Program-made: the position numbers and the translations under genes | The notes under the pieces: model-generated | The model's input: only the letters and a program-made list of their open reading frames with translations | Database searches by the model: none | Told to the model about the DNA's origin: nothing | Assembly: GCF_000719555.1 (NCBI RefSeq) | Contig: NZ_JOGX01000024.1 | Span: forward strand, 47,127-111,126 | Source of the DNA: Streptomyces sp. NRRL F-5727 | Lineage (GTDB): Bacteria > Actinomycetota > Actinomycetes > Streptomycetales > Streptomycetaceae | Reading direction: 5' to 3' | DNA length: 64,000 bases | Part shown: positions 55,372 to 64,000 of the stretch, one piece after another | Position numbering within the stretch: the first letter of the stretch is position 1 | Layout of the letters: each line of letters opens with the position of its first letter

Positions 55372-56262
55372 CTAGTACGAGGAGCCGCTCGCGCCCAGCG
55401 AACCCGTCGGGTGCCAGACCGTCTTGGTCTCCAGGAACGCGGTCATGCGGTCCGTGCCGGGGGACTCGGCGAAGTCCTCGGTACGGGGACGCAGCACGCG
55501 CTTCAGGTTCTCCGCCGCCGCGATCTCCAGGTCGCGGGCCAGCTCGGCGTCCGCGCCCGTCAGGTCGATCGCGTTGACGTCCAGGTGCGACGCGAGGTGC
55601 GGGCCCATCTCGGACGCCCTGCCGGAGAGGATGTTGACCACGCCGCCGGGGAGGTCGGAGGTGGCCAGGACCTCGCCCAGGGAGAGGGCGGGGAGCGGGG
55701 CCTTCTCGCTCGCGATGACGACGGCGGTGTTGCCGGTCGCGATGACCGGGGCGATCACCGAGACCAGGCCCAGGAACGACGACTCCTGCGGGGCGATCAC
55801 GGTGACGACACCGGTCGGCTCCGGGGTGGAGAGGTTGAAGAAGGGGCCCGCGACCGGGTTGGCGCCGCCGACGACCTGGGCGATCTTGTCGGTCCAGCCG
55901 GCGTACCAGACCCAGCGGTCGATCGCCGCGTCCACCTGCGCCGCGGCCTTCGACTTCGACAGGCCCTCGGCGTCCGCGACCTCGCGGACGAACTGGTCCC
56001 GGCGGCCCTCCAGCATCTCGGCGACGCGGTAGAGGATCTGGCCGCGCAGGTACGCGGTCGCGCCCGCCCAGCCGCCCTGCGCCTTGCGGGCGGCGACGAC
56101 GGCGTCACGGGCGTCCTTGCGGGAGGAGAGCGGCGCGTTCGCCAGCCAGTTGCCCTTGGAGTCGCTCACCTCGTACACCCGGCCGCTCTCGGAGCGGGGG
56201 AACTTGCCCCCGACGTACAGCTTGTAGGTCTTGAAGACGGAGAGTCGGGTCTGCTCAGACAT
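55372..56262 (-). CDS. Truncated aldehyde dehydrogenase-like protein
   Basis: This 296-aa protein covers only the N-terminal Rossmann region of aldehyde dehydrogenases: KLYVGGKFPRSESGR, ATAYLRGQILYRVAEMLEGRR, PTGVVTVIAPQESSFLGLVSVIAPVIATGN, VVIASEKAPLPA. The glutamate motif ELGGK and catalytic Cys motif (GQxC) are missing. The intact partner is upstream with an 8-bp overlap. The pair recurs in Streptomyces, which argues for a structural or regulatory role, not decay. Confidence 0.83.
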   Translation of the reverse strand: MSEQTRLSVFKTYKLYVGGKFPRSESGRVYEVSDSKGNWLANAPLSSRKDARDAVVAARKAQGGWAGATAYLRGQILYRVAEMLEGRRDQFVREVADAEGLSKSKAAAQVDAAIDRWVWYAGWTDKIAQVVGGANPVAGPFFNLSTPEPTGVVTVIAPQESSFLGLVSVIAPVIATGNTAVVIASEKAPLPALSLGEVLATSDLPGGVVNILSGRASEMGPHLASHLDVNAIDLTGADAELARDLEIAAAENLKRVLRPRTEDFAESPGTDRMTAFLETKTVWHPTGSLGASGSSY

Positions 56263-57691
56263 CGAGGTAGGCCTCCAGACCGTGGCGGCCGCCCTCGCGG
56301 CCGAAGCCCGACTCCTTGTAGCCGCCGAACGGCGAGGTCGGGTCGAACTTGTTGAACGTGTTGGCCCAGACGACACCGGCGCGGAGCTTGTTCGCGACCG
56401 CGAGGATGCGGGAGCCCTTCTCCGTCCAGATGCCGGCGGAGAGGCCGTACTGGCTGTTGTTGGCCTTGGCGACGGCCTCGTCCGGGGTACGGAAGGTGAG
56501 GACCGACAGGACCGGGCCGAAGACCTCGTCGCGGGCGATGGTGTGCGCCTGGGTGACGTTCGTGAAGAGCGTCGGGGCGAACCAGTAGCCGGCCTCCGGG
56601 ATGTCGCAGGCGGCGGTCCAGCGCTCGGCGCCCTCCGCCTCGCCCTGCTCCACCAGCGAGGTGATGCGGGTCAGCTGCTCCTCGGAGTTGATGGCGCCGA
56701 TGTCGGTGTTCTTGTCGAGCGGGTCGCCGAGGCGGAGCGTCGACAGACGGCGCTTGAGGCTGTCCAGGAGCTCGTCCTGGATCGACTCCTGGACCAGCAG
56801 GCGGGAGCCCGCGCAGCAGACCTGGCCCTGGTTGAAGAAGATGCCGTTGACGATGCCCTCGACGGCCTGGTCGATGGGGGCGTCGTCGAAGACGATGTTG
56901 GCGCCCTTGCCGCCCAGCTCCAGGGTGAGCTTCTTGTCCGTGCCGGCGACCGTGCGGGCGATCTGCTTGCCGACGGCGGTCGAGCCGGTGAAGGCGACCT
57001 TGTTCACGTCCGGGTGCGCGACCAGGGCGGCGCCGGTGTCCCCGTAACCCGGGAGGATGTTGACGACGCCCTTCGGCAGGCCCGCCTGGCGGCAGATGTC
57101 CGCGAAGAACAGGGCGGAGAGCGGGGTCGTCTCGGCCGGCTTCAGGACGACCGTGTTGCCGGTCGCCAGCGCCGGGGCGATCTTCCACGCCAGCATGAGC
57201 AGCGGGAAGTTCCACGGGATGACCTGGCCGGCCACGCCCAGCGGCCTCGGCGCGGGGCCGAAGCCGGCGTGGTCGAGCTTGTCGGCCCAGCCCGCGTAGT
57301 AGAAGAAGTGCGCGGCGACCAGCGGGAGGTCCGCGTCGCGGGTCTCCTTGATCGGCTTGCCGTTGTCCAGGGTCTCCAGGACGGCCAGCTCGCGGCTGCG
57401 CTCCTGGATGATCCGGGCGATCCGGAAGAGGTACTTGGCGCGCTCGGAACCGGGCAGCGCGGACCACTTCTCGAAGGCCCTGCGGGCGGCCTTCACCGCG
57501 CGGTCCACGTCCGCCTCGCCCGCCTGGGCGATCTCGGAGAGGACCTCCTCGGTGGAGGGGGAGACGGTCTTGAAGACCTTGCCGTCGGCCGCGTCGGTGA
57601 ACTCGCCGTCGATGAACAGGCCGTAGCTCGGGGCGATGTCGACGACCGCGCGCGACTCGGGCGCGGGGGCGTACTCGAAGGGGGAGGTCAT
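56255..57691 (-). CDS. Aldehyde dehydrogenase
   Basis: This 478-aa NAD(P)-dependent enzyme contains PWNFPLLMLAWKIAPALATGNTV, FTGSTAVGKQI, LELGGKGANIVF (catalytic Glu) and FFNQGQVCCAGSR (catalytic Cys), and EVFGPVLSV. It could oxidise acetaldehyde from DeoC. It starts 5 bp after deoC and overlaps the truncated partner by 8 bp, so all three form one operon. Confidence 0.94.
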   Translation of the reverse strand: MTSPFEYAPAPESRAVVDIAPSYGLFIDGEFTDAADGKVFKTVSPSTEEVLSEIAQAGEADVDRAVKAARRAFEKWSALPGSERAKYLFRIARIIQERSRELAVLETLDNGKPIKETRDADLPLVAAHFFYYAGWADKLDHAGFGPAPRPLGVAGQVIPWNFPLLMLAWKIAPALATGNTVVLKPAETTPLSALFFADICRQAGLPKGVVNILPGYGDTGAALVAHPDVNKVAFTGSTAVGKQIARTVAGTDKKLTLELGGKGANIVFDDAPIDQAVEGIVNGIFFNQGQVCCAGSRLLVQESIQDELLDSLKRRLSTLRLGDPLDKNTDIGAINSEEQLTRITSLVEQGEAEGAERWTAACDIPEAGYWFAPTLFTNVTQAHTIARDEVFGPVLSVLTFRTPDEAVAKANNSQYGLSAGIWTEKGSRILAVANKLRAGVVWANTFNKFDPTSPFGGYKESGFGREGGRHGLEAYLDV

Positions 57692-57696
57692 GTCGA

Positions 57697-58656
57697 TCAG
57701 TCCACCGTCACGTAATCGGGGCCGGAGTAGTGGCCGGTCGCCATCTTCTGGCGCTGCATCAGCAGGTCGTTGAGCAGGCTGGAGGCGCCGAAGCGGAACC
57801 AGTGGTTGTCCAGCCAGTCCGCGCCGGCGGTCTCGTTGACCAGCACCAGGAACTTGATGGCTTCCTTGGTGTTGCGGATGCCGCCGGCCGGCTTCACGCC
57901 GATCTGCACACCGGTCTGGGCGCGGAAGTCGCGCACCGCCTCCAGCATGAGCAGGGTGTTCGCCGGGGTGGCGTTGACCGCGACCTTGCCGGTCGAGGTC
58001 TTGATGAAGTCGGCGCCGGCCATCATGCCGAGCCAGGAGGCACGGCGGATGTTGTCGTAGGTGGACAGCTCGCCGGTCTCGAAGATCACCTTGAGGCGGG
58101 CCTTGTCGCCGCACGCGGCCTTGATCGCGGCGATCTGCTCGAAGACCTCCAGGTACCGGCCGGCCAGGAAGGCGCCACGGTCGATGACCATGTCGATCTC
58201 GTCCGCGCCCGCGGCGATCGCGTCGGCGGTGTCGGCCAGCTTCACGGGGAGGGCGGCGCGGCCGGCCGGGAAGGCGGTGGCGACCGAGGCGACCTTGACG
58301 TCCGAGCCCGCGAGGGCGGCCTTGGCGGTGGCCACCATGTCGGGGTAGACGCAGACGGCGGCGGTCGTCGGGGTCGTACGGTCGGTCGGGTCGGGGTGGA
58401 CGGCCTTGGCGGCGAGGGCCCGGACCTTGCCCGGGGTGTCCGCGCCTTCGAGCGTCGTCAGGTCGATCATGGAGATGGCCAGGTCGATGGCGTACGCCTT
58501 GGACGTGGTCTTGATCGAACGGGTGCCGAGGGACGCGGCGCGCGCCTCCAGGCCCACGGCGTCGACGCCGGGCAGCCCGTGGAGGAAGCGGCGCAGCGTG
58601 CTCTCGGACGCGGTCACGTCGGCGAAAGCTGCTGCTGCGGATGCAGTGGTGGGCAT
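57697..58656 (-). CDS. deoC: Deoxyribose-phosphate aldolase
   Basis: This 319-aa enzyme cleaves deoxyribose 5-phosphate to acetaldehyde and glyceraldehyde 3-phosphate. Segments MIDLTTLEG, AAVCVYPDMVATAKAAL, VASVATAFPAGRA, DEIDMVIDRGAFL, LKVIFETGELS, ADFIKTSTGKVAV (Schiff-base Lys) and VGVKPAGGIRNT are present. The ATG is 58656, though GTG 58662 sits 6 bp after TATGCT and could be a leaderless start. The operator at 58675-58688 precedes it. Confidence 0.95.
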   Translation of the reverse strand: MPTTASAAAAFADVTASESTLRRFLHGLPGVDAVGLEARAASLGTRSIKTTSKAYAIDLAISMIDLTTLEGADTPGKVRALAAKAVHPDPTDRTTPTTAAVCVYPDMVATAKAALAGSDVKVASVATAFPAGRAALPVKLADTADAIAAGADEIDMVIDRGAFLAGRYLEVFEQIAAIKAACGDKARLKVIFETGELSTYDNIRRASWLGMMAGADFIKTSTGKVAVNATPANTLLMLEAVRDFRAQTGVQIGVKPAGGIRNTKEAIKFLVLVNETAGADWLDNHWFRFGASSLLNDLLMQRQKMATGHYSGPDYVTVD

Positions 58657-58674
58657 GGTCACCAGTCGAGCATA

Positions 58675-58688
58675 TCTACGCGCGTAGC
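58675..58688. promoter_or_regulatory. Nucleoside-regulon operator, deoC copy
   Basis: TCTACGCGCGTAGC with a perfect 12-bp palindrome core (58676-58687), 12-19 bp upstream of the deoC start and adjacent to its -10 box. Confidence 0.75.
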
Positions 58689-58831
58689 GACCTGTACAGG
58701 GGACGACGTCCGGGGAGGCCGAGGTCACGGGCGCGGGACGGCGTGGTGCCCGGGCGGGGAGGGGGCGCGCGGGGGTGCGGGGAGGGTGTGAACGGGGGTG
58801 CGTGAAAGGGGTGTCGACGGTGATGACGGCT

Positions 58832-58847
58832 GTCACACGTCCGTGAC
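58832..58847. promoter_or_regulatory. AfsQ1-like box before the surface-protein gene
   Basis: GTCAC-ACGTCC-GTGAC fits GTnAC-n6-GTnAC. A candidate -10 (TAGATT) starts at about 58880. The box would lie roughly at -60 to -45, suitable for activation. Confidence 0.55.
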
Positions 58848-58984
58848 ACGGAGGGGACGGGTCCCCCATACAAGATCTTTAGATTCTTATCAGCAGCCAG
58901 CGAGAACTCACCGGCCCTCCCCGAGGAGACATCAGCGGCGTGCGACTCGTCTTCATCCGCCACCGAACGTCCTCGGGAGTCGTC

Positions 58985-60703
58985 ATGCGCACCGCCCTCC
59001 GCACCGCCCTCGCCGCCGCGCTCGTCGCCGGTGTCGCCGCCACCCCGGTCCTCGCGTCCGGCACCGCCTTCGCCGCCGGCCCGGCCCCGGCGCCGAAGCC
59101 CGCCGCCGCGGCCCCGGCCGGCAAGACCGCCACCCCGGCCGGCCGGACGGCGACCGCCACGCCCGGCCAGGGCGCCGCCGCCGGGACCGCCCCCGCTGCC
59201 GACACCACCGCTCCCGCCGCCGACGCCGCCGCCGACGCCGACACCCCGGTCCGCACCGTCCAGCTCGTCGACGGGCTGACGGCGAAGGTGTACCGGCGCG
59301 GCGACCAGCACCCGTACTACACCGCCACCATCGAGCGTGAGGGCGCCACCCTCGGCGAGCTGAAGGCCGGCGCCGGCTACCCGGCGAAGGACACCCGGAT
59401 CATCGTCGGGCACGTCGTGACCCTCGACTTCGAGGGCCAGGTCACCGCCACCGCCATCGGCCCGGACGGCCACCTGCTCCGCACCGTCCAGCTCGCGGGC
59501 GGCCTCTCCGCCGAGGTGTACGCCCGCGGCGACCAGCACCCGTACTACACGGCCACCGTCCACAAGGACGGCCGGACGCTCGGCGAGCTGAAGGCCGGCG
59601 CCGGCTACCCGCCCAAGGAGACCAAGGTCTTCGCCGGCCACGCGGTGACCCTCGACTTCGAGGGCACGGTGACCGCCGTCGCGGTCGACACCGCGACGGG
59701 CACGCTGGTCCGCACCCAGACCCTCGTCGGCGGCACCGTCGCCAAGATCTACAAGGTCAACGCCCAGCACCACCGCGCCGAGCTCTTCCGCGACGGCCGG
59801 CCGGTCGGCGAGCTGACCGCCAACACCCGCCCCGCCGCCGGCAACGACAACGGCGAGTTCCTCGTCCTCAACCCGGACGGCACCACCCACAACTGGGTGG
59901 GCAACTACCGCCCCGGCGCCACCCCCGGCATCTACCGGCTCGCCGACGGCACCGTCCTGGAGCTCACCCGCAAGGACGGCCGCTACGGCCTCCAGCTCAT
60001 CGAGAACGACAAGGGCCGCGGCTTCACCTACCTCAACGGCGACCGCGCGGTCTGGACGTACGGCAAGGCCGTCGTCGTCCTGGAGCGCGACGGAGGCTTC
60101 GCCGCCTACATCCCCGGCTCCGCCCGGCAGGCCGCCCCGCAGCCGTACGGCATGGGCGGCGGCGGCCAGGGCGAGGAGCGCCCGGCCGACACCGACCCGG
60201 ACGCCCTCGGCGCGTGCACCGTCACCCGCTGGGTCGACATCGGCGCCGGCACCGGGGCCAAGCTGATCATGAGCCCGAAGGGCCCGAAGGCGAAGCTCAT
60301 CACCGCCGGAGACGACAAGGTCATCGCCGTCCTCGACCGCGCCCACCCCGCGCTCCCGAAGAGCGCCGGCATCGTCGCCCGCCTCGTCGACGCCCACACC
60401 GCCACCCCGTCCCTCTACACCAGGACCCAGGGCGGCGGCGCGAAGGGCGGCACCCACGCCTTCCCGAAGCTCCCCAAGGGCTGCGAGCTGAACGCCGTCC
60501 CCGGCGCGCAGGGCCAGGACGCCTCCCCGCAGGGCGGCCAGACCTCCGTCATCCCTAAGGGCGGGGTCGCGGCCGGCGCCGAGCCCGCCGCCGAGGAGAG
60601 CTCCGCCACGCTGGTCGCGGTCGGCGCCGGTGCCGCCTCGCTGGCCGCCGCCGGACTCGGCTTCACCGCGCTGCGCCGCCGCACGGCCGGGGCCCGGGGC
60701 TGA
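58985..60703 (+). CDS. Repeat-containing surface protein, class F sortase candidate substrate
   Basis: This 572-aa protein has a Sec signal peptide, an Ala/Pro/Thr linker, and three repeats of about 75 residues (RTVQLVDGLTAKVY, RTVQLAGGLSAEVY, RTQTLVGGTVAKIY). A C-terminal domain follows. The end has VIPKGGVAAGAEPAAEE, a hydrophobic helix and RRR, the architecture of a sorting signal, but without LPxTG. GGGAG precedes ATG 58985. The sortase gene follows by 117 bp. Confidence 0.8.
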   Translation: MRTALRTALAAALVAGVAATPVLASGTAFAAGPAPAPKPAAAAPAGKTATPAGRTATATPGQGAAAGTAPAADTTAPAADAAADADTPVRTVQLVDGLTAKVYRRGDQHPYYTATIEREGATLGELKAGAGYPAKDTRIIVGHVVTLDFEGQVTATAIGPDGHLLRTVQLAGGLSAEVYARGDQHPYYTATVHKDGRTLGELKAGAGYPPKETKVFAGHAVTLDFEGTVTAVAVDTATGTLVRTQTLVGGTVAKIYKVNAQHHRAELFRDGRPVGELTANTRPAAGNDNGEFLVLNPDGTTHNWVGNYRPGATPGIYRLADGTVLELTRKDGRYGLQLIENDKGRGFTYLNGDRAVWTYGKAVVVLERDGGFAAYIPGSARQAAPQPYGMGGGGQGEERPADTDPDALGACTVTRWVDIGAGTGAKLIMSPKGPKAKLITAGDDKVIAVLDRAHPALPKSAGIVARLVDAHTATPSLYTRTQGGGAKGGTHAFPKLPKGCELNAVPGAQGQDASPQGGQTSVIPKGGVAAGAEPAAEESSATLVAVGAGAASLAAAGLGFTALRRRTAGARG

Positions 60704-60820
60704 CCCGTACACCCCGCGCGTCCCGCTCCTCGCCCCTTGACCCGAGCCCGGAGCGATCCACCCCACCAGGCCGGCCGTCACCCACCCCGTGACGGCCGGC
60801 CGACCCGTACGGAGTCGCCC

Positions 60821-61453
60821 ATGAGCCACCCCCGTCTCCACCACCACCGTCGCCGCCGTCCCGCCACCGCCGTGCTGTGCGCGGCCGTCCTCCTCGCCCT
60901 CGCCGGCTGCTCGGCCGGGCCCGAGGCCACGCCGCCCGCCCGGATCGCCGAGTCCGCCGCACCGGCGCCCACCGCCCCGAGCGCGGCGCTCGCCCGCTCC
61001 CTGCCCGTCCGGGTCCAGCTGCCCGCCGCCGGCGTGGACGCCCACGGCGTCCTGGAACTCGGGCTGAACGCGGACGGCACCGTCGAGGTGCCCTCCGTCG
61101 GGCAGGCCGACCGGATCGGCTGGTACGGCAAGGGCGTCACGCCCGGCGAGACCGGACCCGCCGTCCTCATCGGCCACTTCGACACCGCGCGCGGACCGGC
61201 CGTGCTGAAGGACGTCTCCAAGGTCCGGGTCGGCGACGAGATCACCGTGACCCGCGCCGACGGCACCGCCGCCGTCTTCCGCGTCCGCGAGCTGGAGCAG
61301 GTCGACAAGGACGCCTTCCCCACCCGCAAGGTCTACGGCGACACCCCCCGCCCCGAGCTGCGGATCGTCACCTGCGGCGGCGAACTCGTCGACGGCCACC
61401 GCCCGGACAACATCATCCTGTACGCGGACCTGGTCACCGCCCGCCCCGCCTGA
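60821..61453 (+). CDS. Class F sortase, lipoprotein type
   Basis: This 210-aa transpeptidase has a basic N-terminus, a lipobox LAGC (Cys30), and the sortase barrel. AVLIGHFDTARG contains the catalytic His, RIVTCGGEL the nucleophilic Cys, and GHRPDNIILYADL the Arg. It would cleave a cell-surface protein and link it to the wall. The preceding gene is the natural substrate candidate. Confidence 0.9.
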   Translation: MSHPRLHHHRRRRPATAVLCAAVLLALAGCSAGPEATPPARIAESAAPAPTAPSAALARSLPVRVQLPAAGVDAHGVLELGLNADGTVEVPSVGQADRIGWYGKGVTPGETGPAVLIGHFDTARGPAVLKDVSKVRVGDEITVTRADGTAAVFRVRELEQVDKDAFPTRKVYGDTPRPELRIVTCGGELVDGHRPDNIILYADLVTARPA

Positions 61454-61536
61454 GCGGCGGACGGGTTCGGGGGCGCGGACGGGCCGCGGGCGGGGTGTTT
61501 GAGCTTCCTGGAGCCTCCTGGGGCAGAATCGGCGGC

Positions 61537-62193
61537 ATGACGAGCCCCACGCCCTCCGAGCCGACTCCCGAGCCGAACCCCGAGCCGACCCACGCCGACC
61601 GCGTCTACCGGTCGTCCTTCGGCATCGCGGGAGGCGTCTTCCTGCTCGCCCTGACGCTCGTCTTCGTGGCCGACGCGCTGGTGCGCGGCGAGGGCCGGGC
61701 GCCCTGGCTGGCCCTCGCCGGGCTGCTGCTCGCCGTGCCGCTGATCACCGCCTTCACCATCCGGCCCGCCGTGTACGCCAACGAGGACCGGCTCCGGATC
61801 CGCAACCCCTTCCGGGCCGTCCTGCTGCCGTGGGCGTCGGTCGCCGACGTCCGGGCCGGCTACTCCAGCGAGGTCTTCACCACGGACGGCGTGAAGTACC
61901 AGCTGTGGGCCGTGCCCGTCTCGCTGCGGCAGCGGAAGAAGGCCGCGCGCCGGGCCGCCCGCGCCTCCCAGGACGACCCCAGCGGACGCACCTCCGTCAC
62001 CGCCGACGTCCGGGACGACGCCTCGCGCGTCGCGCCGAGCGACCAGAACGTGGCCGACCTGCGCGAGATGGCCGAGACCTACCAGGGCCGGCCCGGGGCG
62101 CAGGGCGCGCCGCAGGTGCGCTGGGCGTACGAGATCATCGTCCCCGCCGTCGTCGGCCTGGTCCTCCTGGTGGTGCTGGGCGCGACCGGCTGA
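61537..62193 (+). CDS. PH-domain membrane protein
   Basis: This 218-aa protein has two hydrophobic helices at residues 30-75, a bacterial PH-like domain (YANEDRLRIRNPFRAVLLPWASVADVRAGYSSEVFTTDG), a long charged region, and a last helix at about 190-215. The ATG follows CAGAAT at 7 bp, a likely leaderless promoter. Function unknown. Confidence 0.85.
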   Translation: MTSPTPSEPTPEPNPEPTHADRVYRSSFGIAGGVFLLALTLVFVADALVRGEGRAPWLALAGLLLAVPLITAFTIRPAVYANEDRLRIRNPFRAVLLPWASVADVRAGYSSEVFTTDGVKYQLWAVPVSLRQRKKAARRAARASQDDPSGRTSVTADVRDDASRVAPSDQNVADLREMAETYQGRPGAQGAPQVRWAYEIIVPAVVGLVLLVVLGATG

Positions 62194-62240
62194 GCCGGCA
62201 CGCCGACCGCCGCTCCGGGCGGGGACGTCCGGGCGTACGA

Positions 62241-62278
62241 CGAAGGGCCGGTACGGGAACCCCCGTACCGGCCCTTCG
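62241..62278. terminator. Bidirectional hairpin terminator
   Basis: Perfect 17-bp arms (CGAAGGGCCGGTACGGG, CCCGTACCGGCCCTTCG) with 4-nt loop between convergent PH-domain and pgm genes. Confidence 0.9.
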
Positions 62279-62302
62279 TCTCTCAGCCGGCCGCGGTCCG
62301 GC

Positions 62303-63955
62303 TCACAGCCCCGCGGCCGCCGCCAGGTCCTTCTTCAGCGCGCCCAGCACCTCGGCGCCGGTCGCCCGGGCCGCGGCCAGACCGCTCGCGTCGGCGACCG
62401 GGACCACGACCTCCAGGTAGCACTTCAGCTTGGGCTCCGTGCCCGACGGGCGGACGATCACCCGGGCCTTGAAGTCGCCGTCCAGGTGGTAGCGCAGGCC
62501 GTCCGTCGGCGGCAGCGACTCCGTGCCCTTGGTCAGGTCCTCCGCCGAGACGACGGCCAGGCCGGCGAGCCTCACCGGCGGGGTCTCGCGCAGCGCCGCC
62601 ATGGCGTTCGCGATGATCCCCAGGTCCTCCACCCGCACCGACAGCTGGTCCGTCGCGTGCAGCCCGTGCGCGACCGCCAGGTCGTCGAGCAGGTCGGTCA
62701 GCGTCCGGTCCCGCTCCTTCAGCTCCGAGGCCAGCTCGGCGACGAGCAGCGCCGCCGTGATGCCGTCCTTGTCGCGGACGCCGTCCGGGTCCACGCAGTA
62801 GCCGAGCGCCTCCTCGTAGCCGTACCGCAGCCCGTCGACGCGGGCGATCCACTTGAAGCCGGTCAGGGTCTCCTCGTAGCCGACCCCGGCCGCCTCGGCG
62901 ATCCGCCCCAGCAGCGAGGACGACACGATCGACTCGGCGAAGACGCCCCGGGCGCCCTTGTGCACCAGGTGCGCGGCGAGCAGCGCGCCGACCTCGTCGC
63001 CGCGGAGCATCCGCCAGCCGCCCTCGACGGACGCGTCCGGCACGGCCACGGCGCAGCGGTCCGCGTCCGGGTCGTTGGCGATGACGATGTCGGGGTCCAC
63101 GGCCCGGGCCGCCTCGAAGGCGAGGTCCATGGCCCCCGGCTCCTCCGGGTTCGGGAACGCGACGGTCGGGAACGCCGGGTCGGGCTCGGCCTGCGCGGCG
63201 ACCAGCGCGGGAGCGGGGAAGCCGTGCCGCGCGAAGGCGGCGGTGAGCACGTCCTTCCCGACGCCGTGCATGGCCGTGTAGACGGTCCGCGCGGTGCGCG
63301 GCGAGCCGGGCGTGAGGACGGCGTCGGTGCGGGCGAGGTACGCCTCGACGACCTCCTCGCCGAGCGTCTCCCAGCCGTCCTCCGGCCGCGGCACGTCGGC
63401 CAGCGCCCGGATCGCGTCGATCTCGGCAGCGATCTCGGCGTCCGCCGGCGGCACGATCTGCGAGCCGTCGCCCAGGTACACCTTGTAGCCGTTGTCGCGC
63501 GGCGGGTTGTGGCTCGCGGTCACCTCGACGCCGGCGACGGCGCCCAGGTGCCTTATGGCGTACGCCAGGACCGGCGTCGGCAGCGGGCGCGGCAGCAGCG
63601 CGGCGCGCAGCCCGGCGCCGGTCATCACGGCGGCGGTGTCGCGGGCGAAGTCGGCCGACTTGTAGCGGGCGTCGTAGCCGATCACGACCAGACCGCCGGT
63701 CTGCCCCTTCGCCTTCAGGTACGCGGCGAGGCCGGCGGCGGCCCGGATCACCACGGACCGGTTCATCCGCATGGGCCCGGCGCCCAGCTCGCCGCGGAGC
63801 CCCGCGGTGCCGAACTGCAGCGTCCCGGCGAACCGGACGGCCAGCTCGTCGGTGTCCCCCCGGTCGAGGAGCGCGCCGAGCTCCTCGCGGGTCTCGGAAT
63901 CGGGATCCTCGGCGAGCCACGCCTGGGCCCGGGCGAGGAGTTCGTCCTGCGTCAC
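62303..63955 (-). CDS. pgm: Phosphoglucomutase/phosphomannomutase-type phosphosugar mutase
   Basis: This 550-aa enzyme of the alpha-D-phosphohexomutase family shifts phosphate between C1 and C5/C6 of sugars. It has LQFGTAGLRGELGAGPMRMN, GVEVTASHNPPRDNGYK (phospho-Ser), IVIANDPDADRCAV (metal), KDGITAALLVAE and VIVRPSGTEPKLKCYL. Near deoC and deoA, ribose 1-phosphate conversion (phosphopentomutase activity) is possible. Start GTG 63955. The 45 bp upstream hold only a weak AAAGG site. Confidence 0.93.
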   Translation of the reverse strand: MTQDELLARAQAWLAEDPDSETREELGALLDRGDTDELAVRFAGTLQFGTAGLRGELGAGPMRMNRSVVIRAAAGLAAYLKAKGQTGGLVVIGYDARYKSADFARDTAAVMTGAGLRAALLPRPLPTPVLAYAIRHLGAVAGVEVTASHNPPRDNGYKVYLGDGSQIVPPADAEIAAEIDAIRALADVPRPEDGWETLGEEVVEAYLARTDAVLTPGSPRTARTVYTAMHGVGKDVLTAAFARHGFPAPALVAAQAEPDPAFPTVAFPNPEEPGAMDLAFEAARAVDPDIVIANDPDADRCAVAVPDASVEGGWRMLRGDEVGALLAAHLVHKGARGVFAESIVSSSLLGRIAEAAGVGYEETLTGFKWIARVDGLRYGYEEALGYCVDPDGVRDKDGITAALLVAELASELKERDRTLTDLLDDLAVAHGLHATDQLSVRVEDLGIIANAMAALRETPPVRLAGLAVVSAEDLTKGTESLPPTDGLRYHLDGDFKARVIVRPSGTEPKLKCYLEVVVPVADASGLAAARATGAEVLGALKKDLAAAAGL

Positions 63956-64000
63956 GGTGATGCGCCTTTCGTCTGCGGGCGGGGGGTCAGGGGGGTGGGG

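Noticed and set aside
58676..61399. 907-aa minus-strand frame
   Set aside because: Shadow of the surface protein and sortase genes with low-complexity Gly/Val composition.

Overview
The window reads as a chromosomal core segment of a Streptomyces. Evidence is the very high GC content, GTG/TTG starts, several probable leaderless genes, SCO-type families (AfsQ1/AfsQ2/SigQ, class F sortase, DUF4328, BMP nucleoside transporter) and a gene order that, from memory, follows the S. coelicolor sdh-to-pgm segment. No rRNA, tRNA or CRISPR array was recognised.

Left part (1-15.1 kb): a truncated MFS exporter with its divergent MarR regulator; a small MoaD/ThiS-like protein ending in GG; the sdhC-sdhD-sdhA-sdhB operon on the minus strand; an OHCU-decarboxylase-like protein; a GH20 hexosaminidase lipoprotein; a DUF4328 membrane protein; a Clp-N/HTH protein behind a strong palindromic operator; a strong minus-strand terminator that suggests a small RNA; an ECF sigma factor coupled to a membrane protein; an L,D-transpeptidase; and a B12-dependent mutase large subunit.

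Accessory patch (15.1-21.2 kb): a Cys-rich 50-aa protein, hypothetical proteins, a 27-aa membrane peptide, an HTH-TPR regulator coupled to a pterin dehydratase, a LysE/LeuE exporter, and a TnpB element. The sequence at the guide position of that element matches, over 16 nt, the start of the next gene (merR).

Cell-wall glycopolymer locus (21.3-28.5 kb): a polysialyltransferase-like protein, a GT2, a DUF6716-like protein, a CMP-sugar synthetase/HAD fusion, NeuB and one more transferase-like protein. It resembles the locus linked to Kdn-type teichulosonic acid in S. coelicolor.

Nucleoside salvage (28.6-37 kb, with add at 44.7 kb, a uridine-kinase-like gene at 51.3 kb and deoC at 58.7 kb): a BMP lipoprotein, ABC ATPase, two permeases, cdd and deoA. 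Five copies of a CTACGCGCGTAG-type palindrome stand before bmp, the ATPase, deoA, add and deoC and nowhere else that I noticed, which suggests one scattered regulon. Ribose/deoxyribose phosphate products would feed deoC, the two aldehyde dehydrogenases and the phosphosugar mutase at the right edge.

Right part (37-64 kb): a Uma2 protein, HAD phosphatase, STAS protein, ECF sigma with SnoaL tail, second L,D-transpeptidase, MFS/LysR pair, hydrolase, GNAT, small secreted proteins, PspC, VanZ, the afsQ2-afsQ1/sigQ signalling locus with an AfsQ1 box, an MFS/FMN-reductase operon and its TetR regulator with four tandem operators, a surface protein plus class F sortase pair preceded by a second AfsQ1-type box, a PH-domain protein and pgm.
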